Assembly: GCA_034698045.1 (NCBI GenBank)
Contig: JAQGAU010001304.1
Span: 1-20,007 of the forward strand
Reading direction: 5' to 3'
From: Paramacrobiotus richtersi
Taxonomy: Eukaryota > Tardigrada > Eutardigrada > Parachela > Macrobiotidae
DNA length: 20,007 bases
A model generated the notes under the pieces. The model did no database searches, was not told where the DNA came from, and saw only the letters and a list, made by a program, of their open reading frames with translations. This document shows, in pieces, positions 1-8,892 of the stretch. Position numbers and translations under genes: made by a program. Numbering within the stretch: position 1 is the first letter of the stretch; each line of letters starts with the position of its first letter.

Positions 1-160
1 GATTCCAGATTTTCGTCTGTCGTAACGCTCGTTCCACGCATCGTTTTCGGTCTTTTCACAACGTCAGTCCACTTACGCGTTTCTTCAGCTGCCTCTGCGC
101 CGTCGGCGGTTTTTGCACCAGAGGTTTCTTGCTTGGGCGGGGCTCAGTTGCCGCTGACGC
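1..160 (-). other. Possible non-LTR retrotransposon ORF1 fragment at the window edge
   Basis: On the minus strand, from a TGA near position 160 down to the edge, about 50 codons stay open and read like real protein: a charged Glu/Ala-rich stretch, then a W-T-D-V-V-K-R motif and M-R-G-T-S. The pattern W-x-x-V-V-x-(K/R) followed by a short basic stretch and G-T is common near the middle of ORF1 proteins of invertebrate non-LTR retrotransposons; that link is recalled family knowledge, not a search. The upstream side continues in a different frame (Pro/Lys-rich, 160-200), so the piece may be 5'-truncated, frameshifted or spliced. It could equally be an exon of a neighbouring host gene. It is cut by the window edge. 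Confidence 0.3.
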
Positions 161-488
161 AGGCGGGATGGCAGTTGGTACCAGTTGTCCGCTGAATCTC
201 GCACTTTAATTCTTAGCTATATGTAAAAGTAAAAGGATCAGTACAGATTTCTGTTGACTCAGATGGTCTAATACCTGACTGAATTGTGGAATAAACTTTT
301 CCACGTCATATTCGGGTCAAAAAATCAGTTCGCGCTTTGGAAGAGCCCATTTCACAGAGAGCCAAATTTACATCCAGCATGCCGGCCACGCCCTACCTAT
401 ATCAGATACTGCCCCACTGCCGTTAGTCGTCAAAGGATATGAACTGGAATGCTGCCTTTCTATATCTGCAAACAAGAGAATCGTGGAG
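161..488. other. Upstream region of GPCR 1; weak TATA-like element
   Basis: No further gene is visible here. A TATAT run at 398-402 is followed by CCACTGCCGTTAG (413-425). GPCR 2 has a comparable TATA run (2820-2824) followed by CCCACTATACCGTTG before its start, so the two genes probably share a core promoter layout. The last 30 bases before the start also align between the two genes. Confidence 0.3.
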
Positions 489-1535
489 ATGTCGAACTCA
501 TCGCTCCTAAGGAATGCTACGAAGAATGTCACGTCTTTTTCAGCGAGTTTTCAGTCCACCGGATGGACTCCGGCAACCGTCGCAGTCACCGGAATTTCTG
601 CGGTCGCCATCCTTCTGAACTTTTCTGTACTGGTTTTCCAGACTATGCCTCGAACACAAATATCATCCTTTGCCGTATATCTACTTGTCATGTTCATAAC
701 CAACATTTTCTTTCTGAGTGTTCAACGCCCCATTGAAATCCTACGCTCAGTCTATGGACTTTTCCCCGGAAGTCACTCACTGTGCGTCACCTACCTGTAT
801 TTCGTGAGAGTTGTCAGTACCGTCCCGGTGCTATCACATGTTCTGATATCGTTCAATCGACTGTGGGCCATAAAGTTTCCCCTGTCATACCGACGACGAC
901 ACACGAAAAAAACGGCCTTGTGCGTTTGCATTGCGATGTTGACATATGTGCATCTGGTACCATTTCCTGCATTCTTAGTGGATCTCTTTGTGTACAATCC
1001 TCCCCTGCAACACAAAGAATGCAGGCTTGATACGGGATCTATGATCCACTGGAGTCGCACCGAGATGGTTTTAGACCGGCTGATACCACTAGTTTTTGTT
1101 GTTTCTGTTTATATCTATATTATACAGAAAAAGAGGGAAAGGAAAAGGTCAAATATCGTGACAGCCCGACTCGATGTCATCCAGCCAGCAGGAGAAGAAC
1201 CAGTGGCAGGCTTCAGTGCGGACGTTCATGCGGTTATTCAAGGTCGTAGCAGTCTTTCGACGATTCAAAATGGTGCGCAGATGGAAAGACAAAGAGTGTC
1301 TGCAGTCCTCCAGAGTCTGCAGACTAATCTGAGAAAAAAGAAAGTGAATCCGTTTATTGTCCTGACAATGACATCAATCAGCGTTTTCATCTGTTGGATC
1401 CCGGCGGATATCTACTGGATGGCGATGGTGTTTTTGGACATTCGATTCCCGAACGCTGTATTACATATGGCGATTACTTTATATTCTTTGCAGATGATCT
1501 TTGATCCTCTTATGTGGCTTTGCAGTTTACGGTAG
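489..1535 (+). CDS. Rhodopsin-like (class A) orphan GPCR 1, 348 aa, intronless
   Basis: Seven-transmembrane receptor of the plasma membrane, ligand unknown. The N-terminus carries three N-glycosylation sequons (N3, N9, N13). Approximate helices are TM1 28-51 (with N44), TM2 60-82, TM3 97-119, TM4 143-166, TM5 192-212, TM6 287-314 and TM7 324-345. C99 at the top of TM3 and C178 in loop 2 can form the standard disulfide. TM6 has the class A C-W-I-P signature (302-305). The DRY position reads N-R-L (123-125), NPxxY reads D-P-L-M-W (339-343), and TM2 lacks the usual Asp. Loop 3 (213-286) is long and basic. The protein ends three residues after TM7, with no helix 8. The codon matching the ATG of GPCR 2 is GTG at 483, so ATG 489 is the first usable start. 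It is a close tandem paralogue of GPCR 2. The family is clear; amine or peptide type cannot be decided. Confidence 0.88.
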   Translation: MSNSSLLRNATKNVTSFSASFQSTGWTPATVAVTGISAVAILLNFSVLVFQTMPRTQISSFAVYLLVMFITNIFFLSVQRPIEILRSVYGLFPGSHSLCVTYLYFVRVVSTVPVLSHVLISFNRLWAIKFPLSYRRRHTKKTALCVCIAMLTYVHLVPFPAFLVDLFVYNPPLQHKECRLDTGSMIHWSRTEMVLDRLIPLVFVVSVYIYIIQKKRERKRSNIVTARLDVIQPAGEEPVAGFSADVHAVIQGRSSLSTIQNGAQMERQRVSAVLQSLQTNLRKKKVNPFIVLTMTSISVFICWIPADIYWMAMVFLDIRFPNAVLHMAITLYSLQMIFDPLMWLCSLR

Positions 1536-2679
1536 ACGGTGGTAAAGATTCCAGCCACATGCATTTGTTGTTCGTACAGTGTTGCTGGTTGCATAATGTT
1601 CGAAAAAATGTGACTGCAAACAATTATTTTACCAAATCGGCACAAAATTCCTGTTTATGTGTTTATGTAGAGGGCAGTAAATTGTATAGTATCGGCCTGC
1701 CAGTAGTCATGTCCTGGGGCTAAAACAAATGTGCTATCCGTCTTAAAAACGCAATATTGGGCGAAAACATAATTTATTTATTGGTTAACACATATGCCAT
1801 ACCAGGGTCCACATACAGCATACGGAATCATTACATTCTCGACAATAAGTTTATATTATGCACGGACTAATGAAGCGACTGTGCGACCTAGTAAGAGTTT
1901 CATTATGAATGCAAGTGCGTTTACTTGATCATCCTCCGTATCGGCAAAAGATTACATACAACCGAAGCGGATGGAAGATCTGGCTCGGATACATTCTGTG
2001 CCGGGTGTACTGCTGGCTGTTCAGATTATCCGACTCGGTCCTACGGGATGTGATTATTGGAGTTCTTGACAGTGCATGCTTCCATTCCGCGCCTTGTGGT
2101 CGAAGGTGGAATATTCTAAAAAATCCATACTGTTCCGGAATGCCGAAACACACATTTATCTGTTGGCCTGTTTGGCGTTGCAACGGTATGACGCCTAGCG
2201 TCGTTCGACTTGCGCATTGTGAACTTCGCGAATCGTCCAGCGTACATTAAAAGCAGCTGTTTAGCGCGTAACCTGCAGCTGTAGAACGGTTAACGTTTTA
2301 CACAGTGCATTAGGCAGACAAGGGTTCCATCGGTTCAGACCTTTTAGGCAGCCAATTAGGCGAGTTGGTACATCGATAGTCGATACCTTTTCGATATGTA
2401 CGTAACTTTAGCGCGTTCCCCATTTTTCTGGCGGATTCCCCGCAGCTCGCTTGCGCAGACCGCCAACAGGCTCGCATCCATAGCAGACTCATTACATGCA
2501 TGACTGCGGCCTTTGGCAAGCCTGTAAGGGCCGAAGCGCTTTCCCCGTGGAATCATGACCTTTTACTTTGATTATCGTAATGGATCGTTGTCACCCACAC
2601 AGTGTGGGCTTTCGCTACGTAGCTGCCTAACACTGCATGACATGTAAAGCGAGCTGAACCATCTCATGCATGCTGGAGC
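1536..2679. other. Spacer between the GPCR paralogues
   Basis: The first 150 bases are the 3' region of GPCR 1. They align with the 3' region of GPCR 2 and hold an AGTAAA poly(A)-signal variant (1676-1681) where GPCR 2 has AATAAA. Around 1847-1901 lies one arm of a diverged inverted repeat whose partner is 4398-4452. Short open frames at 1909-2250 (+) and 2310-2556 (-) match no family I know and have no start, splice or paralogue support. Otherwise I see nothing. Confidence 0.5.
1676..1681 (+). terminator. Putative poly(A) signal of GPCR 1 (AGTAAA)
   Basis: An AGTAAA hexamer lies about 140 bases after the stop of GPCR 1, at the position aligned with the canonical AATAAA of its paralogue (4042-4047). 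AGTAAA is a known weaker variant. Confidence 0.4.
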
Positions 2680-2767
2680 ATTGCGTGTCGTAATTACAGT
2701 AATAGTTCCTCAAGACAACAACCATTGCGTGTCGTAATTACAGTAATAGTTCCTCAAGACAACAACC
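2680..2767. repeat. Perfect 44-bp direct tandem duplication (2 copies)
   Basis: Positions 2680-2723 and 2724-2767 are identical over 44 bases and directly adjacent; each unit begins ATTGCGTGTCG and ends AGACAACAACC. The absence of any mismatch implies a recent duplication, or an assembly artefact. It lies about 125 bases before the start of GPCR 2 and so may sit in its promoter. Confidence 0.97.
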
Positions 2768-2892
2768 ATTCTTTAAGCTTCTTCACGTCTATTGAGTTTT
2801 ATACAATTTCGGAATAAAATATACGCTCCCACTATACCGTTGATTGCACGTTGCGGCTGTGTTCTACATTAAATTTTGCAAATAAGACAAAC

Positions 2893-3906
2893 ATGGAGAT
2901 GTCTAACGCATCTCGCTTACGGAATAATACGAAGAATTTCACATGGTTTTCATCAAGTTCTCGGCCCACAGGATGGACACCGGTAACCGTCGCAATCGTC
3001 GGAATATCTGCAGTCGCAATTCTTATGAACCTTGCTGTATTGGTTTTCCCAACTACGCCTCGGACACACATGTCATCATTTGCTGTATATCTGCTTGCCA
3101 TATTGATGAGCAACATCCTCTTTCTGGGCGTTGAACGCCCGATCGAAATACTGAGCTCAGTCTATGGAGTTTTTCCCGGAGATCACTCACTATGTGTTGC
3201 CTACCTTTATATCCTGAAAGTAGTCAGCGTCGTCCCGTTGCTATCACACGTTTTAATATCGCTCAATCGACTGTGGGCCATCAGATTTCCTATTTCATAC
3301 AGACGACGTCACACGAAAAAAATGGCTTTGCTTGTCTACATTGCGATGCTCACGTATGTACATTTGGTACCATTTCCTGCGTTTTTAGTGGATCTCTTTG
3401 TTTACAATCCTCCCGGGAAACGAAAGGAGTGCAGGCTTAATACTGGATCCATGATTCACTGGAGTCGCACCGAGTTCGTTTTGGACCGGCTGGTACCACT
3501 CATTTTTGTTGTTTCCGTTTACATCTACATTATACATAAAAGATGGGAAAGGAAAAGGTTAAATATCGTCGGGACACTGGCAGGCGGACACGACATCATC
3601 CAGCCAGTACTAGTAGGAGTAAATTCAGTGCCAAGCGCAGACGTTAATGCGGTTACCCAAACAGCAAGAAAAAGAGTGCCTGTAAATTTGCCGTTTAACT
3701 TGAGGAGAAAAGAAGTGAAGCCGTTCATTGTCCTGACAATGACATCAATCAGCGTGTTTATCTGTTGGATCCCAGCGGATGTCTACTGGGTGTCGCTGGT
3801 GTTCTTCGACATTCGGTTGTCGAACGATGTATTTCAAATAACGACCACTTTATATTCTTTGCAAATGATCTTTGATCCTTTGATGTGGCTGTGTGGTTTA
3901 CGGTAA
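2893..3906 (+). CDS. Rhodopsin-like (class A) orphan GPCR 2, 337 aa, intronless
   Basis: Tandem paralogue of GPCR 1, colinear over its full length apart from a shorter third intracellular loop. Sequons are N5, N11 and N15. The same signatures recur: N-R-L-W-A-I after TM3, a basic Y-R-R-R-H-T-K-K stretch in loop 2, C-W-I-P in TM6 and D-P-L-M-W in TM7. The unusual residues are therefore conserved and are not sequencing errors. The protein also ends right after TM7. ATG 2893 is chosen because the frame above it has no other ATG (only a TTG at 2851) and because similarity to GPCR 1 begins here. The stop TAA overlaps a GTAAAC that could act as a splice donor. Transmembrane and loop regions are well preserved between the copies, while loop 3 is not, as expected for functional duplicates. 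The ligand is unknown. Confidence 0.88.
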   Translation: MEMSNASRLRNNTKNFTWFSSSSRPTGWTPVTVAIVGISAVAILMNLAVLVFPTTPRTHMSSFAVYLLAILMSNILFLGVERPIEILSSVYGVFPGDHSLCVAYLYILKVVSVVPLLSHVLISLNRLWAIRFPISYRRRHTKKMALLVYIAMLTYVHLVPFPAFLVDLFVYNPPGKRKECRLNTGSMIHWSRTEFVLDRLVPLIFVVSVYIYIIHKRWERKRLNIVGTLAGGHDIIQPVLVGVNSVPSADVNAVTQTARKRVPVNLPFNLRRKEVKPFIVLTMTSISVFICWIPADVYWVSLVFFDIRLSNDVFQITTTLYSLQMIFDPLMWLCGLR

Positions 3907-4576
3907 ACGGAGTTGCGGAGGTAAAGGACTCAGTCAAATGCGTTTGGAGTTCGTACGGTGTTGTTGATAGTTCGGAAAAAAGATAACTGCGACCAGTTAC
4001 TGCACCAAATCGGAAAAATGTTTTTATATAGAGGGAGTGACAATAAATCAGTGGTTGTATTTCTCCGTAGCCGCAATGGCTTGTGTTGTACAAATACTAC
4101 GAACGATGCCAGTAACAGCCAGTGTAGCATTTGCCGCTTTGCGCGGCAGAAACTGATCAATTAGCCTAGTGCCGAGATTTCAGCGATTCGATGAACGACG
4201 GTTCCATTTAACAATAGCTTTTGGAAAAAATATGTGAGTTACGTGGCCTTTACCTACGAGTCGCAGTTTTCTGTGTCTTCATTTTGTACAGCAGAGTAAC
4301 GACGAACAGACCGCGCACTTTTGCATTCGACTGGTGACTTACAGTCTCGTACAAGGATCCACATAAAGCAATCCAATCAAATAAACGTATGCTTCGCAAT
4401 GAAGCCATTACTAGGTAGCAGGTCGCTTCAATAGTCCGTGCGTAAACTTATTCTTTGCAAAGCATCAAGTCCCTTTCTTGCAATTACGGCTCTTTCATAT
4501 CCTCATTACTATCTGCCATAATATTGACTTCATAATATAGCTGAATTGACAGATTCCAGTACCGGCCGACTGGCAG
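3907..4576. other. Intergenic, convergent 3' ends of GPCR 2 and WAP gene A
   Basis: Holds the 3' region of GPCR 2 with its AATAAA (4042-4047), and the second arm of a diverged inverted repeat (4398-4452, matching 1847-1901 in reverse). The segment ACAAGGATCCACATAAAGC (4351-4369) also resembles 1802-1820 in direct orientation. No gene is visible. Confidence 0.5.
4042..4047 (+). terminator. Putative poly(A) signal of GPCR 2 (AATAAA)
   Basis: Canonical AATAAA about 136 bases after the GPCR 2 stop codon. The aligned position in the paralogue is AGTAAA. Confidence 0.5.
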
Positions 4577-5610
4577 TTAAGAGCAAACATTTGCTTCCCC
4601 GAAATTACTCTCCGCTGGACAGCACTTCATCCCGGACGGACATTTGGCGTCATTCTCACAGAAATTCGAACAATCACCCATGAACACAGGTCTGGGAGGG
4701 GGACAGGTTCCGGGCCTGTTCAGGGCTGAAGTCGATAATTGCACATTATTATTATGCGCATTTTCATGCTCGTAGTAGCATGGAAGAGTTTTCATAACAA
4801 AACCAAAGTTCCGAAAATTAATCTCACCTTCGCACTGGGCTTTGATGGTACAAGCTCCGTTATCTTTGCATTGGTCTTTGACCGAAAAGCAGACCGTTCC
4901 ATTTGGGCACGGATTGACCTGTACAACATGGGGATCGTTGGGCATAAACGGCAAATTAATCACTGTACTTGCTGAAAAACCTTTCTTAGGGAATGCTACG
5001 CCGTACGCACCGCACACGGATCGAAATCTGTAACCAACACATAGTAATTACATTTGTGCGACGATGACCAATAAAGAGTGGTGGGCTGAAGAAATTTGAG
5101 TTTTGATATTAAAAATAGATTAAACTGCAGAAATGCTTGGTTTATCGGTGAATTTCTGCAATTATTAAAACTGAGCAGTAAACACTACTTACCCCCTTTA
5201 TCGCCACACACCGGGAGAGGCGGATCGCAAGTATCCATAACACGGTCCTGACACCAAGTCACGCGGTACTCACGACAAGTGTCTCCATTCGGGCAGCTCA
5301 CATTCTAAAGATCAGAAAATGGTAAGGTTAATAAAATACGACAACATCAATTTTCTGGTAAATTATTTGCTTACTTGGCAGACGTCCGGCGTTGGCCACA
5401 AGGAGCAAGCGTCTGCAAACATAGCAAAGCAAATTTCATCGGCGTTGACAGTTGAGTCTTCGGAATTAAACAGCTGTCTTAGGGTTTTTATGATAAACCT
5501 CGGCTTGCATCGGAGTGATATGTAAAGTGAGACTTACCGACACTGTATGGAATATTCAAGAGCGGGACGCCAACGTATATTATTCCAGTTAAAAATATCC
5601 ACGAATACAT
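4577..5610 (-). CDS. WAP gene A: secreted cysteine-rich protein with C-terminal WAP-like domain, 159 aa, six exons
   Basis: Rebuilt from splice sites: exon 1 5610-5538 (signal peptide, 24 codons), exon 2 5412-5375, exon 3 5304-5193, exon 4 5027-5011 (17-nt microexon), exon 5 4918-4828, exon 6 4725-4577 with a TAA stop. All introns are GT-AG and phases run 1,0,1,0,1; the coding sum is 480 nt. After the signal peptide, module 1 begins D-A-C and contains C-P-N-G-D-T-C; module 2 begins D-F-D-P-C and contains C-P-N-G-T-V-C; the WAP-like domain runs from G-T-C-P-P-P to the C-terminus with the K-C-C pair. WAP domains usually act as extracellular protease inhibitors or antimicrobials; that role is inferred here. 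The microexon is 6 nt longer than in the other paralogues, adding two residues. Upstream sequence groups this gene with gene C. Introns 4 and 5 lack stops, so an unspliced reading is deceptively open. Confidence 0.87.
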
Positions 5611-6751
5611 TTTAAGTGAAAGTCTCGGCAGGCCCGTCAAAAAAATCTCCATCAAAATACTCCGCTTTCTAGTGTAATAACAGCCTATTAACAGGTAGTA
5701 TTTTCAGCGTGTAGGCCGACGTGCGATGCTGCATATATCGCGCGCTAGGTACTTGTAATCTAGAAACTTCAGCACTTCTTTGGTGCAATAGGGAATTCAG
5801 CGCTCCGTCCAAAAACCCCACGGTAATAACATATTAACCAAGCGTAACCTGTTTCGAATATTAATAAACGGCTTACATAATCGGCTTAAGAACAATCTCC
5901 AATAATACAAACACAATCCAAACGATACCGGTCCGCCATATAAACGAACTCGTACAGTACTTCCAGGCAAGCCTTCCTCCACGGAAGTATACGGTCCGCA
6001 CACCGGACTGCACTACGTCTCAAGCAGTTTTGGCATTGTTTGACGAAGAAAGAAAGATTTAGTAATCTTTAGCGCCATGCAAGTACAAACTGATTTACTG
6101 TACGCAGTTTCCTGATAGATAATCAATGGCCAGAGGCCCAAAATAATACAGAATCTGTACTGTAATATTCTCACTATAAAAATTCAGAGATCAACGTGAA
6201 TCGTCGTACATACAGTAGTGACTGCAAACTGACTTTACAAAGCGAAAGTGGTCCTAAATTTGTCATTACGACCTCTCGATATAATTTCGCTTTTAATTGT
6301 CAAAGTAGTCAAAGTAGAAATCAAAGAGATAGTGTATTTATATCGTCAAAAGGTCCAAAAAGAAAACCCCTGCTATAACGCTGTTCCGTGTGTTAGCCGT
6401 GGCCCGTGGTTTTGGGCCTATCGTAGGGGCACCACGACCCTCGTGTCAGAAATGTAACTTTGCAAGGAAGACATTTTCTGAGAAACCGGTGTGGTAGACT
6501 TGTTTTCTTACGAAGACAATCTAGTTATGCATTGATCAGGAAAAGTGTCTGATTACCGCATCCTATGTACAATACTCAAGGGGATCGCATTTTTATACAG
6601 AAACGCGAACTATGCATTCGTTTTACTGCGTCGTAGATCAACTGTGGAATCTGTTGTACAACAGTCTCTGTTTTTTTATTGTTATAGCATTTTTAGAACT
6701 CGTTATTCCTTAACAATCACTTTCACATTGCAGGTGAACAGACCGAAGCCA
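5611..6751. other. Upstream region of gene A and 3' side of gene B
   Basis: The first 450 bases are gene A upstream sequence: a shared promoter block (5707-5733), then a stretch (5793-5830, with AATTCAGCGCTCC) that aligns with 10019-10058 upstream of gene C. Similarity to the gene C upstream continues patchily to about 6060 (for example GACGAAGAAAG). From about 6100 to 6680 I see no gene; the short open frames lack support. Confidence 0.5.
5707..5738 (-). promoter_or_regulatory. Core promoter block of gene A with TATA-like ATATAT
   Basis: Positions 5707-5733 match, with few differences, blocks at 8044-8070 (gene B) and 14434-14460 (relic), each about 97 to 107 bases before the start codon. 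ATATAT at 5733-5738 is a TATA candidate on the minus strand, about 125 bases before the ATG. Confidence 0.4.
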
Positions 6752-7938
6752 TTAAACGCCGGTTGACGGTTGAAAACAGAAATTGGCAGTACCGGAATTA
6801 GTCAGCCCTGGACAGCATTTCGTCCCGGATGGACATCTGGCATCATTCTGACATGAAATCACACACAGGCCGACGCTCACTTCTATCGGAGGGGGACACG
6901 TTCCGGGTCTACTGAGGGCTGAAATGGATAGTTTCACATAATTGCTAGAACCGTGTGCAACCGATTGTACAATTCCAGTACCAGAAGACTTCATACATAC
7001 AGTAATATCGTTTTGGGATAAATGGTAGCTGAACCATAATACGCTATCGGTACACCTTACACAGCTAGTGACAGTGATAATAGTGTTACAAATGGTTTCC
7101 ATACAGCCGTACCTATAACTTGCGACTGCCTAATCTTAGGGATTCTCACCTACGCATTGGGGCTTGACGGAACAAGCGCCGTTGTCACTGCACTGATCTT
7201 TGACCGAAAGACAGACCGTTCCCTTTGGGCACAGTGCGACCTATATAACGGTGATCCTTTGGCAGAATCATCAAACTGCCATGGTTTTATTAGCTGGCGT
7301 GATCAGTTTCTGTTAGCCAATGGTACTACGCCTTGCAAACTCACCGTGCACGGATCTGCAACGCATTACTTAATTAGTTACTAAATTATTTGCTTTAATG
7401 TAACATGACATGACAAACACGTATAGAATGAACGAAGAATTGTTTAGTAGTAAAGCAATGATTCCTCATTTGCCTTTTGGAACGCTGTAATATTATACTT
7501 TTCTCACCCATAGTGTCGCCACACACCGCCAGCGGCGGATAGCAAGCATCCAAATTGCCACTCTGACTCTGACACCAAGCCCCATATGAGCGGCAAGTGT
7601 CTCCATACGGGCAGCTCACGTTCTAAAGGTTGATAAAGTCGAGTAAGGATGTCTGAATTTCGATATCAGATAGCAAGATTTCCGATAAATACAGTTGCTT
7701 ACTTGGCATTCATGCGTTGGTAGTGGAGGAGCGCAAGCGTCTACACACATTAAAAAATAAGTCTATTAGTAGTCAATGTTAGGAACCAGCTACCAACTCC
7801 AAAAAGCTTGTAATCGTCTCGGCTAACAGTGTTAATCAAGAGAATGCAAAAAAAGTCGTACTTACCGACACTGTACAGAACGTTAAGGTACGCGAAGAAA
7901 ATGAACACAAGTCCTCTTACGAGTATGCATGAATACAT
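6752..7938 (-). CDS. WAP gene B: secreted cysteine-rich protein with C-terminal WAP-like domain, 164 aa, six exons
   Basis: Exons: 7938-7866 (signal peptide, 24 codons), 7740-7703, 7622-7508, 7355-7345 (11-nt microexon encoding the D-P-C-T join), 7240-7150, 6918-6752 (TAA stop). Phases are 1,0,1,0,1 and the coding sum is 495 nt. Module 1 has C-P-Y-G-D-T-C, module 2 has C-P-K-G-T-V-C, and the WAP-like domain has G-T-C-P-P-P and T-K-C-C. The C-terminal tail after the last cysteine is 7 residues longer than in A and C. The microexon donor is GTGAGT, whereas the other four genes use GTGCGT. Exon 1 is the closest match of the relic at 14255-14327, and the upstream blocks also match. Extracellular inhibitor or defence protein by family inference. 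Confidence 0.86.
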
Positions 7939-8043
7939 GATAACTACCCAGATTTTAAGAACGATCCGAAATGGATTTCTTGACCGGAAAAATGCCGTCC
8001 AATGTTTTGGTTTGTTACTGTAAGAATAGACTGAAGTTCTGAC

Positions 8044-8070
8044 CGTGTATGCCGATCTGCGATACTGCAC
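8044..8070 (-). promoter_or_regulatory. Core promoter block of gene B
   Basis: The plus-strand sequence contains TATGCCGATCTGCGAT, nearly identical to the block before the relic (14434-14460) and similar to that before gene A. It lies 106 bases before the start codon. In minus orientation it reads GGCATACACG where genes D and E have GGCATAAAAG. Confidence 0.4.
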
Positions 8071-8389
8071 AAGCCTTTGCTGCGTGCGTACGGTATGACA
8101 TAATGTTTTGGCACATCCGGTTCGTTCATGGAGACCGCTAATTGGTTAATTATAAGTGTGAATAAAACAGTATGTAAGCAGCGAGCGGGTCAAGAAACCT
8201 GTTACCACACACAGTAAACATACACTTACGGTATCGTGAACTCGGGAATATGAACCGACTGAAATCTTTCTTATGTGAGTTACGACGCTCCGTCATAACT
8301 AACTTGTCGAACGGCCGTGGTCTGCCTTAAGAACAAGCTCGCGAGAAAAATACGGAGAAATCCAAAATATTATAGTGTCATGTTAAGTA

Positions 8390-8447
8390 CGTACACTTGT
8401 ACACTTTTCTGTACACTTTTTTTTTTTCTTTTCTGTACACTTGTACC
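8390..8447. repeat. Low-complexity patch with repeated TGTACACTT
   Basis: Four copies of the short unit (T)GTACACTT are separated by T-rich sequence, including a run of ten T. It is probably a decayed simple repeat, and it lies in the spacer between genes B and C. Confidence 0.7.
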
Positions 8448-8892
8448 GGCTGTCGGTTTGCATGCCGATCAAATACTGTACTGATAAACGGATTGTCGTG
8501 CTCGTCACCACCTATACGGACTATATATTCAACCATAGTGGCCTAGGTCAAACATAATTCCATTAATTTATTTTCAATAATATATATATGATGACATGCG
8601 TGACAAGACACGTACTTATTTCGAGAAAGGGTTATGCGTAAATTTCGTAACTAAAACAGCCTGCAATAAGTCACCTCGTAGTGCTAAAACAAGTCTGCTA
8701 CCTGTGTCCGAAGAGCGTAATATTCAACCAAAACATCGTATGCTTGACAATAAAACTCTAATTAGGTCGCACAGTAAATTTCTGCAAATACGTTGTTCTT
8801 TTTTGTTATAACAGCGCTTTCATCATTAAAATCTAATACTAGCTTCACAGCATTGTTGAACAGACAGATTCCATTACCGGCCGACTGGGAGT

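Larger units (their letters stand above)
7939..8892. other. Upstream region of gene B and 3' side of gene C
   Basis: Positions 7939-8100 are gene B upstream sequence that aligns with 14328-14470 upstream of the relic. A pyrimidine-rich patch with repeated TGTACACTT lies at 8390-8447. Positions 8450-8800 show nothing I can name. A conserved 3' block (TGTTATAACAGCGC, 8803-8816) lies just beyond the end of gene C. Confidence 0.5.

Noticed and set aside
2310-2556. Two overlapping minus-strand open frames with a basic protein-like reading
   Set aside because: No family, paralogue or splice support. They might be a decayed insertion, but that cannot be shown here.
4577-5017. Single long open frame reading through exons 4 to 6 of gene A (also 11669-11232 in gene D)
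   Set aside because: Open only because introns lack stops by chance. The paralogues share the exon boundaries and not the intron-encoded residues.
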